Part shown: positions 21,054 through 30,773 of the stretch, in pieces
Position numbering within the stretch: position 1 is the first letter of the stretch
How the letters are laid out: every line of letters begins with the position of its first letter
Source: an uncultured Eubacteriales bacterium
GTDB taxonomy: Bacteria > Bacillota > Clostridia > Christensenellales > Aristaeellaceae
DNA length: 64,000 nucleotides
Assembly (NCBI GenBank): GCA_902765395.1
Contig: CACWZP010000002.1
Span: 62,001-126,000, forward strand
Direction: 5' to 3'
Made by a program: the position numbers and the translations under genes
The notes under the pieces: generated by a model
Told to the model about the DNA's origin: nothing
The model's database searches: none
Seen by the model: only the letters and a program-made list of their open reading frames with translations

Positions 21054-23630
21054 ATGGCCGAGAAGATCGTCATACTGGATGGCTACAGCCTGATGTACCG
21101 GGCGTTTCACGCGCTGCAAACGCCGATGACCGCGCCGGACGGCACGCCCACCAACGCGGTGCACGGCTTTGTGATGATGATGCTGAAGGTGATCGAGGAC
21201 GAGCGGCCGGACAGCCTGGCCGTGGCCTTCGACCTCCACGCGCCCACCTTCCGCCATAAGATGTACGACGGCTACAAGGCCACCCGCAAGCCCATGCCCG
21301 ACGAACTGCGGGCCCAGGACCCGGTGATTCGAGAGATGATCGGCCTGATGGGCGTGCCGATCCTTGAAAAGGAGGGCTACGAAGCGGACGACATCCTTGG
21401 CACCGTGGGCGCCTACTGCGAAGGCCGCGAGGCCCGGGCACTGCTGGTCACCGGCGACAGGGACTCCTTCCAGCTCTCCGGCCCCCACACCACGATCCTC
21501 TATACGAAGAAGGGCATCACCGAGACCGTGCGCGTGACGCCGGAGTATATCCGCGAGACCTACGGCCTCGAACCGGAGCAGCTGATTGACGTGAAGAGCT
21601 TGATGGGCGACGCCTCCGACAATATCCCCGGCGTGCCCGGCGTGGGCGAGAAGACCGCCCTCAGGCTGGTGCAGCAGTACGGCAGCCTCAGGGAAGTGCT
21701 GGACCGCGCCGATGCCGAGCAGAAGGGCAAGCTGCGCGAGCGGCTGATGGAGGGTCGCGCCCTGGCTGAGATGAGCTATGCCCTGGCGAAGATCGACCGG
21801 GCCGCGCCCATCGACGTGAACCCCGGCGCCTGGCGGCTGGGCAACATCGCCGCGGCGCTGCCGAGGCTTCACGAGCTGCGCATGAACGCCGCGGCCCGGC
21901 GTCTGATGGAGGTGGCCAAAGAGGTCATGCCCCATGTGGAGATCGCCGCGCCGGCCCGGTCGCGGGAGGACCTTCCGAAGATCGAGCGCTTCGCGGAACG
22001 CGCCGCGCTGGCCGCGCGTATTAATGAGTTGTCCGGCACGGCAAAGTGGGTGAGCCTGCACATCGGCGCGGACTTCACCGTGGCCACCGACGCCGCGCGG
22101 CTGTCCATGCCCATGGGCGGCGACCTGCTGTCCCCGGGCCTGACGGACGAGGAGGCGCTGGAGGCCGCCATGCCGCTGATCGAGGCGGACTGCCCCGTGG
22201 CGCTGTGCGATCTGAAGTCCCTGGCCATCGACATCCGCCGGGTGAAGGGCGAGATCACCGACGTGATGCTGGCGGCCTACGCGCTGAACCCGCAGCGGCC
22301 CGGCTTTGACGCCGAATCCCTGTGCCAGCAGGAGGGCATCGAGGGTTACGCCGAACATCCCGCCATGGCCATCCACGACCTGGCGCTGGCCCAGAAGAAG
22401 CAGCTGGCCGAGAACGGCCTGAATGACATCTACGAAAAGATCGAGCTGCCCCTGGCCTATGTGCTCAGGGATATGGAAAAAGAGGGCTTCCTGGTGGACG
22501 CGGACGCGCTGCGGGCGCTGGGCGTGGAATTCAAGGCCCAGATCGCCCGGCTGGTCGACGAGATTGCGGAACTGGCCGGCGGCGAGCGCATCAACCTGAA
22601 TTCCCCCAAGCAGCTGGGCGAGCTGCTGTTCACGAAGCTGGGCATCCCCTCGCCGAAGAAGAAGCAGTCCACCAACGCAGAGGTGCTGGAGCAGCTGGCG
22701 GGGGATTACCCCATTTGCGGCAAGGTGCTGGAGTACCGCAAGTACCAGAAGCTGGAGAGCACCTACATCGACGCGCTGATCCCCATGCGGGACGCAAACG
22801 GCCGCATCCACACCCGCTTCGACCCGGTGGGCACGGCCACGGGCCGCATCTCCTCCGCCGAGCCGAACCTGCAGAACATCCCCGTTCGCACGGAGCTGGG
22901 CAAGGCCATCCGCGGCGCGTTCGTGGCGCGGCCGGGCTGGCTGCTGGTGGACGCGGACTACAGCCAGATCGAGCTGCGGGTGCTGGCCCACATGTCCGGC
23001 GACCCCACCATGATCCACGCCTTCCGGGAGGACCAGGACATCCACGCCAGAACGGCCGCGGAGGTGTACGGCGTGCCGCTGGACATGGTCACCGGCCAGA
23101 TGCGCTCGGCGTCCAAGGCCGTGAACTTCGGCATCGTCTATGGCATCTCCGAGTTCACGCTGGCGAAGAACATCGGCGTCAGCCGGTACGAGGCCAAGGA
23201 ATTCATCGACCGCTACTTCGACCGCTATCCCGGCGTGAAGGCCTACATGGACGGCGCGGTGAAGAAGGGCCACGAGCAGGGCTACGTTACCACCCTGATG
23301 GGGCGGCGGCGCTACCTGCCGGAGCTGATGAGCAGCAACTACGCGGTGCGCTCCTTCGGCGAGCGCTGCGCGATGAACAGCCCCATCCAGGGCACCGCCG
23401 CGGACATCATCAAGCTGTCGATGATCGCCGTGGACAGGGCGCTGAAGGAGGGCGGCTTCGAGGCGAAGCTGATATTACAGGTGCATGACGAACTGATCGT
23501 GGAGGCCCCGGAGCGCGAAGCCGAGGCCGTGCGCGACCTGCTGCGCCGCTGCATGGAGGGCATCGTGAGCCTGGACGTGCCGCTGCGCACCGACATTTCC
23601 ATTGGAGGGGATTGGCGTGCTTGCAAATAA
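21054..23630 (+). CDS. polA: DNA polymerase I
   Basis: Repair and Okazaki-fragment polymerase, 858 residues. The 5'-3' exonuclease/FEN domain (1-290) shows VILDGYSLMYRAF and GDASDNIPGVPGVGEKTA. The middle domain (about 300-470) has the 3'-5' exonuclease fold region, but the catalytic DxE pair of the E. coli enzyme is not visible, so proofreading is probably absent as in many Gram-positive Pol I. The polymerase domain has motif A DADYSQIELRV (D633), motif B RSASKAVNFGIVYG and motif C QVHDEL (D812). The ATG at 21054 was chosen because MAEKIVILDG is the conserved start. It overlaps coaE by 14 bases. Confidence 0.97.
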   Translation: MAEKIVILDGYSLMYRAFHALQTPMTAPDGTPTNAVHGFVMMMLKVIEDERPDSLAVAFDLHAPTFRHKMYDGYKATRKPMPDELRAQDPVIREMIGLMGVPILEKEGYEADDILGTVGAYCEGREARALLVTGDRDSFQLSGPHTTILYTKKGITETVRVTPEYIRETYGLEPEQLIDVKSLMGDASDNIPGVPGVGEKTALRLVQQYGSLREVLDRADAEQKGKLRERLMEGRALAEMSYALAKIDRAAPIDVNPGAWRLGNIAAALPRLHELRMNAAARRLMEVAKEVMPHVEIAAPARSREDLPKIERFAERAALAARINELSGTAKWVSLHIGADFTVATDAARLSMPMGGDLLSPGLTDEEALEAAMPLIEADCPVALCDLKSLAIDIRRVKGEITDVMLAAYALNPQRPGFDAESLCQQEGIEGYAEHPAMAIHDLALAQKKQLAENGLNDIYEKIELPLAYVLRDMEKEGFLVDADALRALGVEFKAQIARLVDEIAELAGGERINLNSPKQLGELLFTKLGIPSPKKKQSTNAEVLEQLAGDYPICGKVLEYRKYQKLESTYIDALIPMRDANGRIHTRFDPVGTATGRISSAEPNLQNIPVRTELGKAIRGAFVARPGWLLVDADYSQIELRVLAHMSGDPTMIHAFREDQDIHARTAAEVYGVPLDMVTGQMRSASKAVNFGIVYGISEFTLAKNIGVSRYEAKEFIDRYFDRYPGVKAYMDGAVKKGHEQGYVTTLMGRRRYLPELMSSNYAVRSFGERCAMNSPIQGTAADIIKLSMIAVDRALKEGGFEAKLILQVHDELIVEAPEREAEAVRDLLRRCMEGIVSLDVPLRTDISIGGDWRACK

Positions 23631-24234
23631 GCCCTATGTCGTCGGGCTGACGGGCGGCATCGGCTGCGGAAAGTCCGAGGCGGCGGCCTATCTGAAGACC
23701 CTGGGCGCGGCCCACGTGGACGCGGACGAGATCTCCCGCTCGTTGACCGCCGAGGGCGGCGAGGCCCTGCCGGAGATCCGCCGGGTGTTCGGCGAGGCGG
23801 CCTTCAACGAGGACGGCAGCCTGGATCGGACGAGTCTGGGCAAACTGGTGTTCGGCAACGAGCCGGCCCGCCGGGCGCTGGAGGGCATCATCCACCCGCT
23901 GGTGCAGCGCACGATGCTCATGCGCATGGATGCCGCCGCCCAGGAGGGCGCGAAGGTGGTGATCCTGGACGTGCCGCTGCTGTTTGAGACGGGCATGGAC
24001 GCCCTGTGCGACGAGACCTGGACGCTGTACCTGGACCACGACAAGCAGGTGGACCGGGTGGTGGTGCGCGACGGGTTGACCCGGGAACAGGCCGAGGCCC
24101 GCGTGGCCAGCCAGATGCCCGCCGAGGAGCGCAACAAGCGCGCCACCCACGCCGTGAACACTGACCAGCCCATCGAAAAGACCCGCGCGGTGCTGGAGGG
24201 GCTGTACCGGGCGGCGGTGAAGAAGGCGGAATAG
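23617..24234 (+). CDS. coaE: Dephospho-CoA kinase
   Basis: Last enzyme of coenzyme A synthesis, phosphorylating the 3' hydroxyl of dephospho-CoA. The P-loop GLTGGIGCGKS is at residues 12-22, followed by the conserved HVDADEISR and the lid region DGLTREQAEARVASQ. The GTG at 23617 is preferred because GGAGG lies 8 bases upstream; a TTG five codons earlier overlaps that site. The gene overlaps polA, and the polA-coaE pair is a common Firmicute arrangement. 205 residues is the normal length. Confidence 0.95.
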   Translation: MLANKPYVVGLTGGIGCGKSEAAAYLKTLGAAHVDADEISRSLTAEGGEALPEIRRVFGEAAFNEDGSLDRTSLGKLVFGNEPARRALEGIIHPLVQRTMLMRMDAAAQEGAKVVILDVPLLFETGMDALCDETWTLYLDHDKQVDRVVVRDGLTREQAEARVASQMPAEERNKRATHAVNTDQPIEKTRAVLEGLYRAAVKKAE

Positions 24235-24265
24235 GCGGCGGAGTTCACTCTGAACGGCCCGCAGA

Positions 24266-24300
24266 CCCGCGGAGCGGCGTCGCGCCGCCCAACCGCGGGC
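24266..24300. repeat. GGGGCGGC-related palindromic repeat, copy 5
   Basis: CCCGCGG ... GGAGCGGCGTCGCGCCGCCC ... CCGCGGG: a nested palindrome between coaE and the transglycosylase gene. It is flanked by extra complementary arms not seen in the other copies. Confidence 0.65.
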
Positions 24301-24337
24301 CTTTCAAAGCGCCGCCGATGCGAGACATGGAGTTGCT

Positions 24338-24985
24338 ATGAGTTCCAAAGACAAAAAACAAAACCCCGCCCTGGCCCGCAGGCGCCGGGTGCGCCGGGCG
24401 CGCCAGTTCCAGCGGGCGCTGGCCGTGGGCATGGCGGCGGTGATCGTCGTGGGCCTGATCGGCCTGGGCGTGTGGCTGATACTTGCGCCAAAGCCGGAGG
24501 CCACCATCGAGGTCTACCCGGTGGAGTACGAGGCGCAGATCCGCCGCCGCGCCGCGGAAAACGGCCTGGATCCGGCTTATCCGGCGGCGGTGATCCTGGC
24601 GGAGAGCAGCTATCAGCCCGAGGCCGTCTCCGGCGCCAACGCCCAGGGGCTGATGCAGCTGCTGCCGGACACGGCGGACTGGATCGCCGGGAAGTTCGAC
24701 GAGACTTATGTCGAGGGCTGCCTGTTCGACGCGGACATAAACATCAAGTACGGCTGCTGGTACCTGGGCTGGCTGGTGAAGCGCTACGGCGGCAACCTGG
24801 CCTGCGCCACAGCCGCCTATCACGCCGGGCAGGGCCAGGTGGACAAGTGGCTTGAGAATCCGGAATACAGCTCCGACGGCGTCACGCTGTCCCTGATCCC
24901 GTCCGAGGCGACGGACACCTATGTCAAGAGGGTATTGAAATACTATGAGAAATACTGTGAACTCTACGCGCCTGAGGCGGCTTAG
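24338..24985 (+). CDS. Membrane-anchored lytic transglycosylase (SLT)
   Basis: Peptidoglycan-cleaving enzyme of the soluble lytic transglycosylase family, 215 residues. A basic cytoplasmic N-terminus (RRRRVRRARQFQR) and one membrane helix (about 28-50) are followed by the SLT domain. Catalytic E89 is in ILAESSYQPEAVS; GANAQGLMQLLPDTA and CATAAYHAGQGQV are the other family motifs. GGAG lies 5-8 bases before the ATG. Its 3' end overlaps the next gene by 41 bases. The polA-coaE-SLT order occurs in other Clostridia. Confidence 0.92.
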   Translation: MSSKDKKQNPALARRRRVRRARQFQRALAVGMAAVIVVGLIGLGVWLILAPKPEATIEVYPVEYEAQIRRRAAENGLDPAYPAAVILAESSYQPEAVSGANAQGLMQLLPDTADWIAGKFDETYVEGCLFDADINIKYGCWYLGWLVKRYGGNLACATAAYHAGQGQVDKWLENPEYSSDGVTLSLIPSEATDTYVKRVLKYYEKYCELYAPEAA

Positions 24986-26741
24986 CGCCGCGCTGCTGGC
25001 GCTGGTGCTGGCGCTGGCGATCCCGGCGGCGCGGGCGGACGAGCTGGCTTCGGAGCTGGGCGGCGGCCTGACCACCCAGACGGGCGGGGATCTGGCCTCG
25101 GACCTGGGCGGCGACCTGTCCGCGGACACGGGCGAGGACGACGGCCTGGCTTCCGAGCTGGGCGGGGACCTGACCGCTGGCGCGGAATCGGGCCCGGATA
25201 CCGGCCTGGCGGCGGACCTGGGCGGCGGCTTCCAGGGCACCATCCCCCAGGAGGAGCTGGAGGCCATGAAGGCCGACATGGTGAACGCCGATTTGACCAT
25301 CGGCTACATCGACCCCGGCTACCTGACGCTGAGCCCCGTGAACTGCTCCGACTGGGACCTGGTGAGCGCGAACCAGTTGATCTACGAGAGCGTGGTGGAC
25401 TTCGACGAGAACATGAAGCCCGTGCCCATGCTGGCGGACAACTGGACCCACGAGGGCAAGACCTGGACCTTCAACCTGCGCAGCGGCATCCAATTCCACA
25501 ACGGCTATGAGCTCTCTGCCTACGACGTGGTGCGCTCCTACCAGACGCTGAACATGGCCGGCCCGGAGAACCCCTACTATGCCCGGCTGCAGATGATCTC
25601 CAGCATGGAGGCCAGCGACATCTATGTGCTGACGGTGGACGCCAAGAACAGCAGCCTGCTGACACTCTATGCCATGACCTTCCCAGTGATGCAGTACGAG
25701 ACCCTGGGCGACGAGATGCCCCGGGGCACCGGCCCCTACTGGTATATCCAGCACGACGAGGAGGGCACCATTCGCCTGGAGGCCAACCCCCTCTGGTGGA
25801 AGCAGCAGCCCGAGGTGAAGAGTATCCTGCTCAGGAAGTACGACGTGGCGGGCGACGCCATCGAGGCCATCCGCACCAACGAGATCGACATGGTGTCCAC
25901 CACCAGCCCCAAGGCCTCCCTGAGCCGCAGGCTGTCCGGCCTCACCAGCATGGACTATCCCACGCTGACCTATGAGATGCTGATCCCGAATTTGAGCGAG
26001 AGCTCCTCGATCCTGTCCGACCTGAACGTGCGCCAGGCGGTGATGTACGCGCTGGACCGGTCCATACTGGCCTCCAACGGCTATCTGGACATGGCCATAC
26101 AGTGCGAGGTGCCCCTGGTGCCCACGTCCTGGCTGTACGAGAGCCAGAGCGCCATCTACTACTACAGCCCCGAGCGTGCGCTGCAGCTGATGCAAAACTC
26201 CGGCTGGGTGGACATGACCGGCGACGGCACGCTGAACAAGCGCAACGGCATCATGCTCATCGAGCCCAGCATCCGCCTGGTGACCTACAACGAATCCACC
26301 AACAGCATCCGCGAAAACGCCGCCTACCTCATCAAGGAATACCTGGACGCGGTGGGATTCAACGTGCGGGTGTCGGTGCTGAGCAAGGAGAGAGCCCGGG
26401 AGGCCGTGCGCTCCCACGACTACGACCTGGCGCTGTTCGGCGTGAACCTGAGCGAGGTGCCGGACATCTCCGCGATCCTGGAGACCAAGGGCGCCCTCAA
26501 CTACAACCGCTACAGCAACGAGGAGATGGACCAGCTGATCGCCCGCGCCCGCTCCGCCACCGACGAGGCCACGCTGCAGAAGGTCTACAGCGACATCCAG
26601 ATGACCGTGGTGCGCCGCCTGCCCATCATGGGCCTGCTGTTCCGCACCGGCACCGTGCTCTCCACCCGCTCCATCGGCGGATTGAACAACCTGCGCGCCT
26701 ACGACAATTTCAACGGGCTGGAGTTCCTGAAGATGGAGTAG
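24945..26741 (+). CDS. Extracellular solute-binding protein, family 5, with N-terminal repeats
   Basis: Peptide/nickel-type ABC substrate-binding protein of 598 residues. A signal peptide (1-30, ending ARA) is followed by four short repeats of the form LAS(D/E)LGG(D/G)L between residues about 33 and 90, then the SBP_bac_5 domain (LTIGYIDPGYLTLSPVNCSD, WTFNLRSGIQFHNG, LNVRQAVMYALDRS). No lipobox cysteine is present, unusual for a Gram-positive binding protein. No permease or ATPase follows. The start codon lies inside the transglycosylase gene (41-base overlap), implying coupled translation and perhaps a role with muropeptides; that is inference. Confidence 0.88.
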   Translation: MRNTVNSTRLRRLSAALLALVLALAIPAARADELASELGGGLTTQTGGDLASDLGGDLSADTGEDDGLASELGGDLTAGAESGPDTGLAADLGGGFQGTIPQEELEAMKADMVNADLTIGYIDPGYLTLSPVNCSDWDLVSANQLIYESVVDFDENMKPVPMLADNWTHEGKTWTFNLRSGIQFHNGYELSAYDVVRSYQTLNMAGPENPYYARLQMISSMEASDIYVLTVDAKNSSLLTLYAMTFPVMQYETLGDEMPRGTGPYWYIQHDEEGTIRLEANPLWWKQQPEVKSILLRKYDVAGDAIEAIRTNEIDMVSTTSPKASLSRRLSGLTSMDYPTLTYEMLIPNLSESSSILSDLNVRQAVMYALDRSILASNGYLDMAIQCEVPLVPTSWLYESQSAIYYYSPERALQLMQNSGWVDMTGDGTLNKRNGIMLIEPSIRLVTYNESTNSIRENAAYLIKEYLDAVGFNVRVSVLSKERAREAVRSHDYDLALFGVNLSEVPDISAILETKGALNYNRYSNEEMDQLIARARSATDEATLQKVYSDIQMTVVRRLPIMGLLFRTGTVLSTRSIGGLNNLRAYDNFNGLEFLKME

Positions 26742-26746
26742 GGAAT

Positions 26747-26790
26747 AGAGTTTAGAGTTAAGAGTTTAGAGATTGGAGAGTGGGTAGTAA
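26747..26790. repeat. GAGTTTAGAGTT repeat
   Basis: Short-period repeat of AGAGTT units (TAGAGTTTAGAGTTAAGAGT) after the solute-binding protein gene. A related stretch occurs at 30674-30773, with both orientations. Confidence 0.6.
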
Positions 26791-26846
26791 AGAGCGGGAA
26801 TGCTGCCGGGGTTCCTCGCTTATAGTGTGCGGGAAGACCGGACGAC

Positions 26847-26872
26847 TGCAGGGGCGGCGTTGCACCGCTGGC
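26847..26872. repeat. GGGGCGGC repeat, copy 6
   Basis: TGCAGGGGCGGCGTTGCACC, a diverged copy of the family, beside the terminator at 26877. Confidence 0.65.
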
Positions 26873-26876
26873 TTGT

Positions 26877-26917
26877 GAAAAACAGCGCGGGATGGCTCAT
26901 GCCACCCCGCGCTGTTT
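26877..26917. terminator. Bidirectional terminator
   Basis: AAACAGCGCGGG (26880-26891) pairs perfectly with CCCGCGCTGTTT (26906-26917) between two convergent genes. A-rich and T-rich flanks allow use on both strands. Confidence 0.85.
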
Positions 26918-26927
26918 GTCGCGCAGA

Positions 26928-28081
<1,154 letters not shown>

Positions 28082-28134
28082 CACGAAACGCAAAATTCGC
28101 AAGGAGTGAGAAGTCTATAAATCGGAAATGGGAA

Positions 28135-28162
28135 TAAAAAAGCCTTCCTGAAACAGGAAGGC
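28135..28162 (-). terminator. Terminator of the heparinase-like gene
   Basis: GCCTTCCTG / CAGGAAGGC with a 3-base loop, followed on the minus strand by six T residues, directly after the stop codon. Confidence 0.88.
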
Positions 28163-28171
28163 AATTTTATG

Positions 28172-29845
28172 TCACTGGCCTGTGCCGATCTGGAACGTGA
28201 AGAACCCCCGTCCCACGGGCTCGGGCGTGGTCAGCGTCACGCGATACAGCGGGTTCCCGGCGGGGTCGCCGGTGGGGAAGACCGTGTTCAGCGCCACGAT
28301 GTCGCAGGACAGCCCGCCCTCCCAGCGCAGGTCCACCGGTCCCAGCCGCACGCCGCCGTCCGTCAGGCGCTCCGGCTTCTGGGGCGTGATGAACCGGAAG
28401 ACGATGGGCAGGGGCGTCTCCAGGTCGAAGGCGTCCACCAGCCGCAGCGCGCCCTCCTTCCGAAGCACCATGGCCGTGCGCTGCACCGAGCGCGCCCCGG
28501 CCCGGGCGGGATACGCGCCGGTCAAATCGACGCTCATCTGCTCGCCGTCCGGCCGTGCGTCGAAGTCCGCCGGACACACGTCGCCGCCGAAGGCCGCCTC
28601 GGGGGTGTTGTCCCCGGGGGCGTCCAGCTGGGCGAAGGGGCCGATCAGCGGCGTGCCGGACGCGCCGGGGGCCTCCACCAGCACGGGCCTTTCCCCGGCG
28701 AACAGGATCAGGCTGCCCGCGTTGCCCCGGCCGCCGCCGGTGTGCATGGCGCAGGTCATGCCGTTGAAGCGGGACAGCATCAGCCGGTTGCGGGCCGTGG
28801 CGGCGTGCTTGAGCCGCGGCGGCTTGCTGTCCTCCGCCGAGAGCATCCCCGCGCAGGACAGGTCCAGAGCCCGGCCGGTCACCGTGGCAGAGGGCCGCCT
28901 GCGGATCCGGTGCAGCCGCGCGCCCAGGGCGGTGAGCGCCTCGTCGTTCGCGGCCAGACCCACCCGGAACAGCTCCTGCCCGGAGATGGCCGGGCGCATG
29001 TCCCCGGTGACGGCGTCGGCGAAGAAATCCCCTTCCAGCCAGGGAAACAGCAGTCCGTCCAGCCAGTCCGGCGTGGGATAGTCCGCCGTCAGGTCCATCT
29101 CGCCCCGGGTCAGCTTGCGCAGCAGCAGCGTCAGGTCCGTGACGGCTGCGGTCTCTGCCAGCTCGTCCGCAAGGGGCAGGGGACGGCCCTCCCGGCTGGC
29201 CACGCCCTGGTCCAGCAGCCGCAGCGCCTGCTTGAGGATCGCGCCGCGGCGGGCGGCGTCGGTTTCCAGCAGGATGGCCGAGAGCACTATGTCGCACAGC
29301 ACGCACAGGGGCCGTCCGCCGCCCGCGCCCTTTAAGCCGGTGAAGCGCATGAAGGGATAGTCGCTGTGGGCCAGGAACGGCGAGAACACCCGCCGCCGCG
29401 CTTCGTAGAGCAGCTTGGCCGACACCCGCGAGCCCATCTGTTCGCCCAGGGCGCGGTGCACCCAGGCCACCAGCATCAGCGTCTCGGCGCACTGGAAGTC
29501 GATCTCCGGGTGCTGTTCGTCGTCAAAGGGCGCGCCCTTCGGGTTCTCCGACCAGGTGGACTCCTCGCAGATCATGCACAGCAAATCCACGATGCGGCTC
29601 AGCGCCGCGGCGTCCGGCTCCACCAGCATCAGCGCCTCCAACGCCTGCCGCCGCCCCCGCTGCACGCGCAGCCAGGCCGGCGGGTCCAGGAGCCGCTGGG
29701 ACAGGGGCATGGCGGGCAGGTCCCGGCCCATGGCCAGCCGGGCCGCCTCCTGGGCCGCCTCCCGGGCCGCGCCCGTGGCCGCCGGCGAGGGCAGTCCCTC
29801 CGGCCGCGCCAGCGCGGCGAGGATCTGGTAGTTGCGAAGGAACAT
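28172..29845 (-). CDS. Heparinase II/III-like protein (putative)
   Basis: 557 residues. The first 300 or so are alpha-helical with toroid-like features (MICEESTWSENPKG, CAETLMLVAWVHRALG), and the C-terminal part is beta-rich (MCAMHTGGGRGNAGS-like region and FDARPDGEQMSVDLTGAYP). This resembles the heparinase II/III fold, which cleaves acidic polysaccharides by beta-elimination, but the catalytic residues cannot be assigned with certainty and activity is not assured. No signal peptide is seen. The ATG at 29845 is preceded by AGGAGG at 8 bases; longer open frame adds 13 unlikely residues. Confidence 0.6.
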   Translation of the reverse strand: MFLRNYQILAALARPEGLPSPAATGAAREAAQEAARLAMGRDLPAMPLSQRLLDPPAWLRVQRGRRQALEALMLVEPDAAALSRIVDLLCMICEESTWSENPKGAPFDDEQHPEIDFQCAETLMLVAWVHRALGEQMGSRVSAKLLYEARRRVFSPFLAHSDYPFMRFTGLKGAGGGRPLCVLCDIVLSAILLETDAARRGAILKQALRLLDQGVASREGRPLPLADELAETAAVTDLTLLLRKLTRGEMDLTADYPTPDWLDGLLFPWLEGDFFADAVTGDMRPAISGQELFRVGLAANDEALTALGARLHRIRRRPSATVTGRALDLSCAGMLSAEDSKPPRLKHAATARNRLMLSRFNGMTCAMHTGGGRGNAGSLILFAGERPVLVEAPGASGTPLIGPFAQLDAPGDNTPEAAFGGDVCPADFDARPDGEQMSVDLTGAYPARAGARSVQRTAMVLRKEGALRLVDAFDLETPLPIVFRFITPQKPERLTDGGVRLGPVDLRWEGGLSCDIVALNTVFPTGDPAGNPLYRVTLTTPEPVGRGFFTFQIGTGQ

Positions 29846-29891
29846 ACTCGTGGCCTCCTTTGAAGGAAGTGGACGCTGTTGCACGATTGAT

Positions 29892-29912
29892 GCCTTCCCC
29901 TTCAGGGGAAGG
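29892..29912. repeat. CCTTCCCC palindrome
   Basis: GCCTTCCCC-TTC-GGGGAAGGC, perfect 9 bp arms apart from the loop, 10 bases past the methyltransferase stop (minus strand). Probably a transcript-end hairpin; the T-tract is missing. Confidence 0.6.
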
Positions 29913-29921
29913 CTATGGTCA

Positions 29922-30644
29922 TCACCGATTCATGAACGTATACGTCCCCACCGAAACGGCCACGGCCAGGTTCAGGCTGTCGATTTCGTCGCTCTGGGGG
30001 ATGAACACGCTCTGGCCGAGGCTGGCAAAGCGGGCGGGCAGGCCGGTCTGCTCGTTGCCGAACACCAGCGAAAAGGGCGGCCGCGCCTCCCGGGCCACAT
30101 CGTTCAGCGGCCGCGCGCCGTCCAGCATGAAGGGGTACAGGGGCCGGTCGGGGAAGTCGGCGCGATAGGCGTCAAAGTCCTCGTAGACCTTCACCCGCAG
30201 CTTGAAGAACGCGCCCATGGACGCGCGCAGCACATGGGGGTCGAACACGTCCACGCAGGGCCGCACCACGGCCACGTCCCGGATGCCGAAGCCCAGCAGC
30301 GAGCGCATGGCCGTGCCGGCGTTGCCGTTGTCGGAAATCTGGCACAGCACGGCGTGGCTGGCGGCGGGGTCCAGCGCGCAATCGTACTTTTTAAACACCA
30401 GGCCGGCGAAGCAGTTGTCCTTCTTCGACTCCCGGCGCAGCACCCGCTCCGCCAGCTCCTCCCGCACGCCCAGCTCGGCGCACCTTTCCCGCAGCTTCAC
30501 GACGCCCTCGTTTTCCAGCCCTGCCGGGTGCAGCAGCAGCCGCTGGGCGCAGTCCGGCCGCGCCTCCAGCAGCATCAGCGACGGGAACACCCCAAGCTGG
30601 TAGCTGTAATCCAGCTTGCGGGAATAGGGCTCCAATTTCGGCAT
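29922..30644 (-). CDS. TrmH/SpoU-family RNA methyltransferase
   Basis: SAM-dependent 2'-O-ribose methyltransferase of the SPOUT superfamily, 240 residues. The three hallmark motifs are present: NGNAGTAMRSLLGFG (motif 1), VFGNEQTGLP (motif 2) and IPQSDEIDSLNLAVAVSVG (motif 3), the last forming the trefoil-knot SAM pocket. The N-terminal substrate-binding part is about 90 residues. Whether the target is tRNA or 23S rRNA is unknown. Upstream sequence shows no clear promoter. Confidence 0.9.
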   Translation of the reverse strand: MPKLEPYSRKLDYSYQLGVFPSLMLLEARPDCAQRLLLHPAGLENEGVVKLRERCAELGVREELAERVLRRESKKDNCFAGLVFKKYDCALDPAASHAVLCQISDNGNAGTAMRSLLGFGIRDVAVVRPCVDVFDPHVLRASMGAFFKLRVKVYEDFDAYRADFPDRPLYPFMLDGARPLNDVAREARPPFSLVFGNEQTGLPARFASLGQSVFIPQSDEIDSLNLAVAVSVGTYTFMNR

Positions 30645-30673
30645 AGCAAATCACCTTGAAACGTAAGTTTGTA

Positions 30674-30773
30674 GCAGAGAGTTCAGAGATCAGAGTAATG
30701 TGTGGAGAGAACCTGCCGTATTGGAATAACAACGCCATTCAATCTCAACTCTTAACTCTCAACTCTGATCACT
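30674..30773. repeat. Inverted GAGTTNAGAG repeat element
   Basis: The left part reads AGAGTTCAGAGATCAGAGT and the right part reads CTTAACTCTCAACTCTGATC, so the arms are partly complementary. Related to the element at 26747. It fills the space between the methyltransferase and hydrolase genes and runs into the last codons of the hydrolase. Confidence 0.55.
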
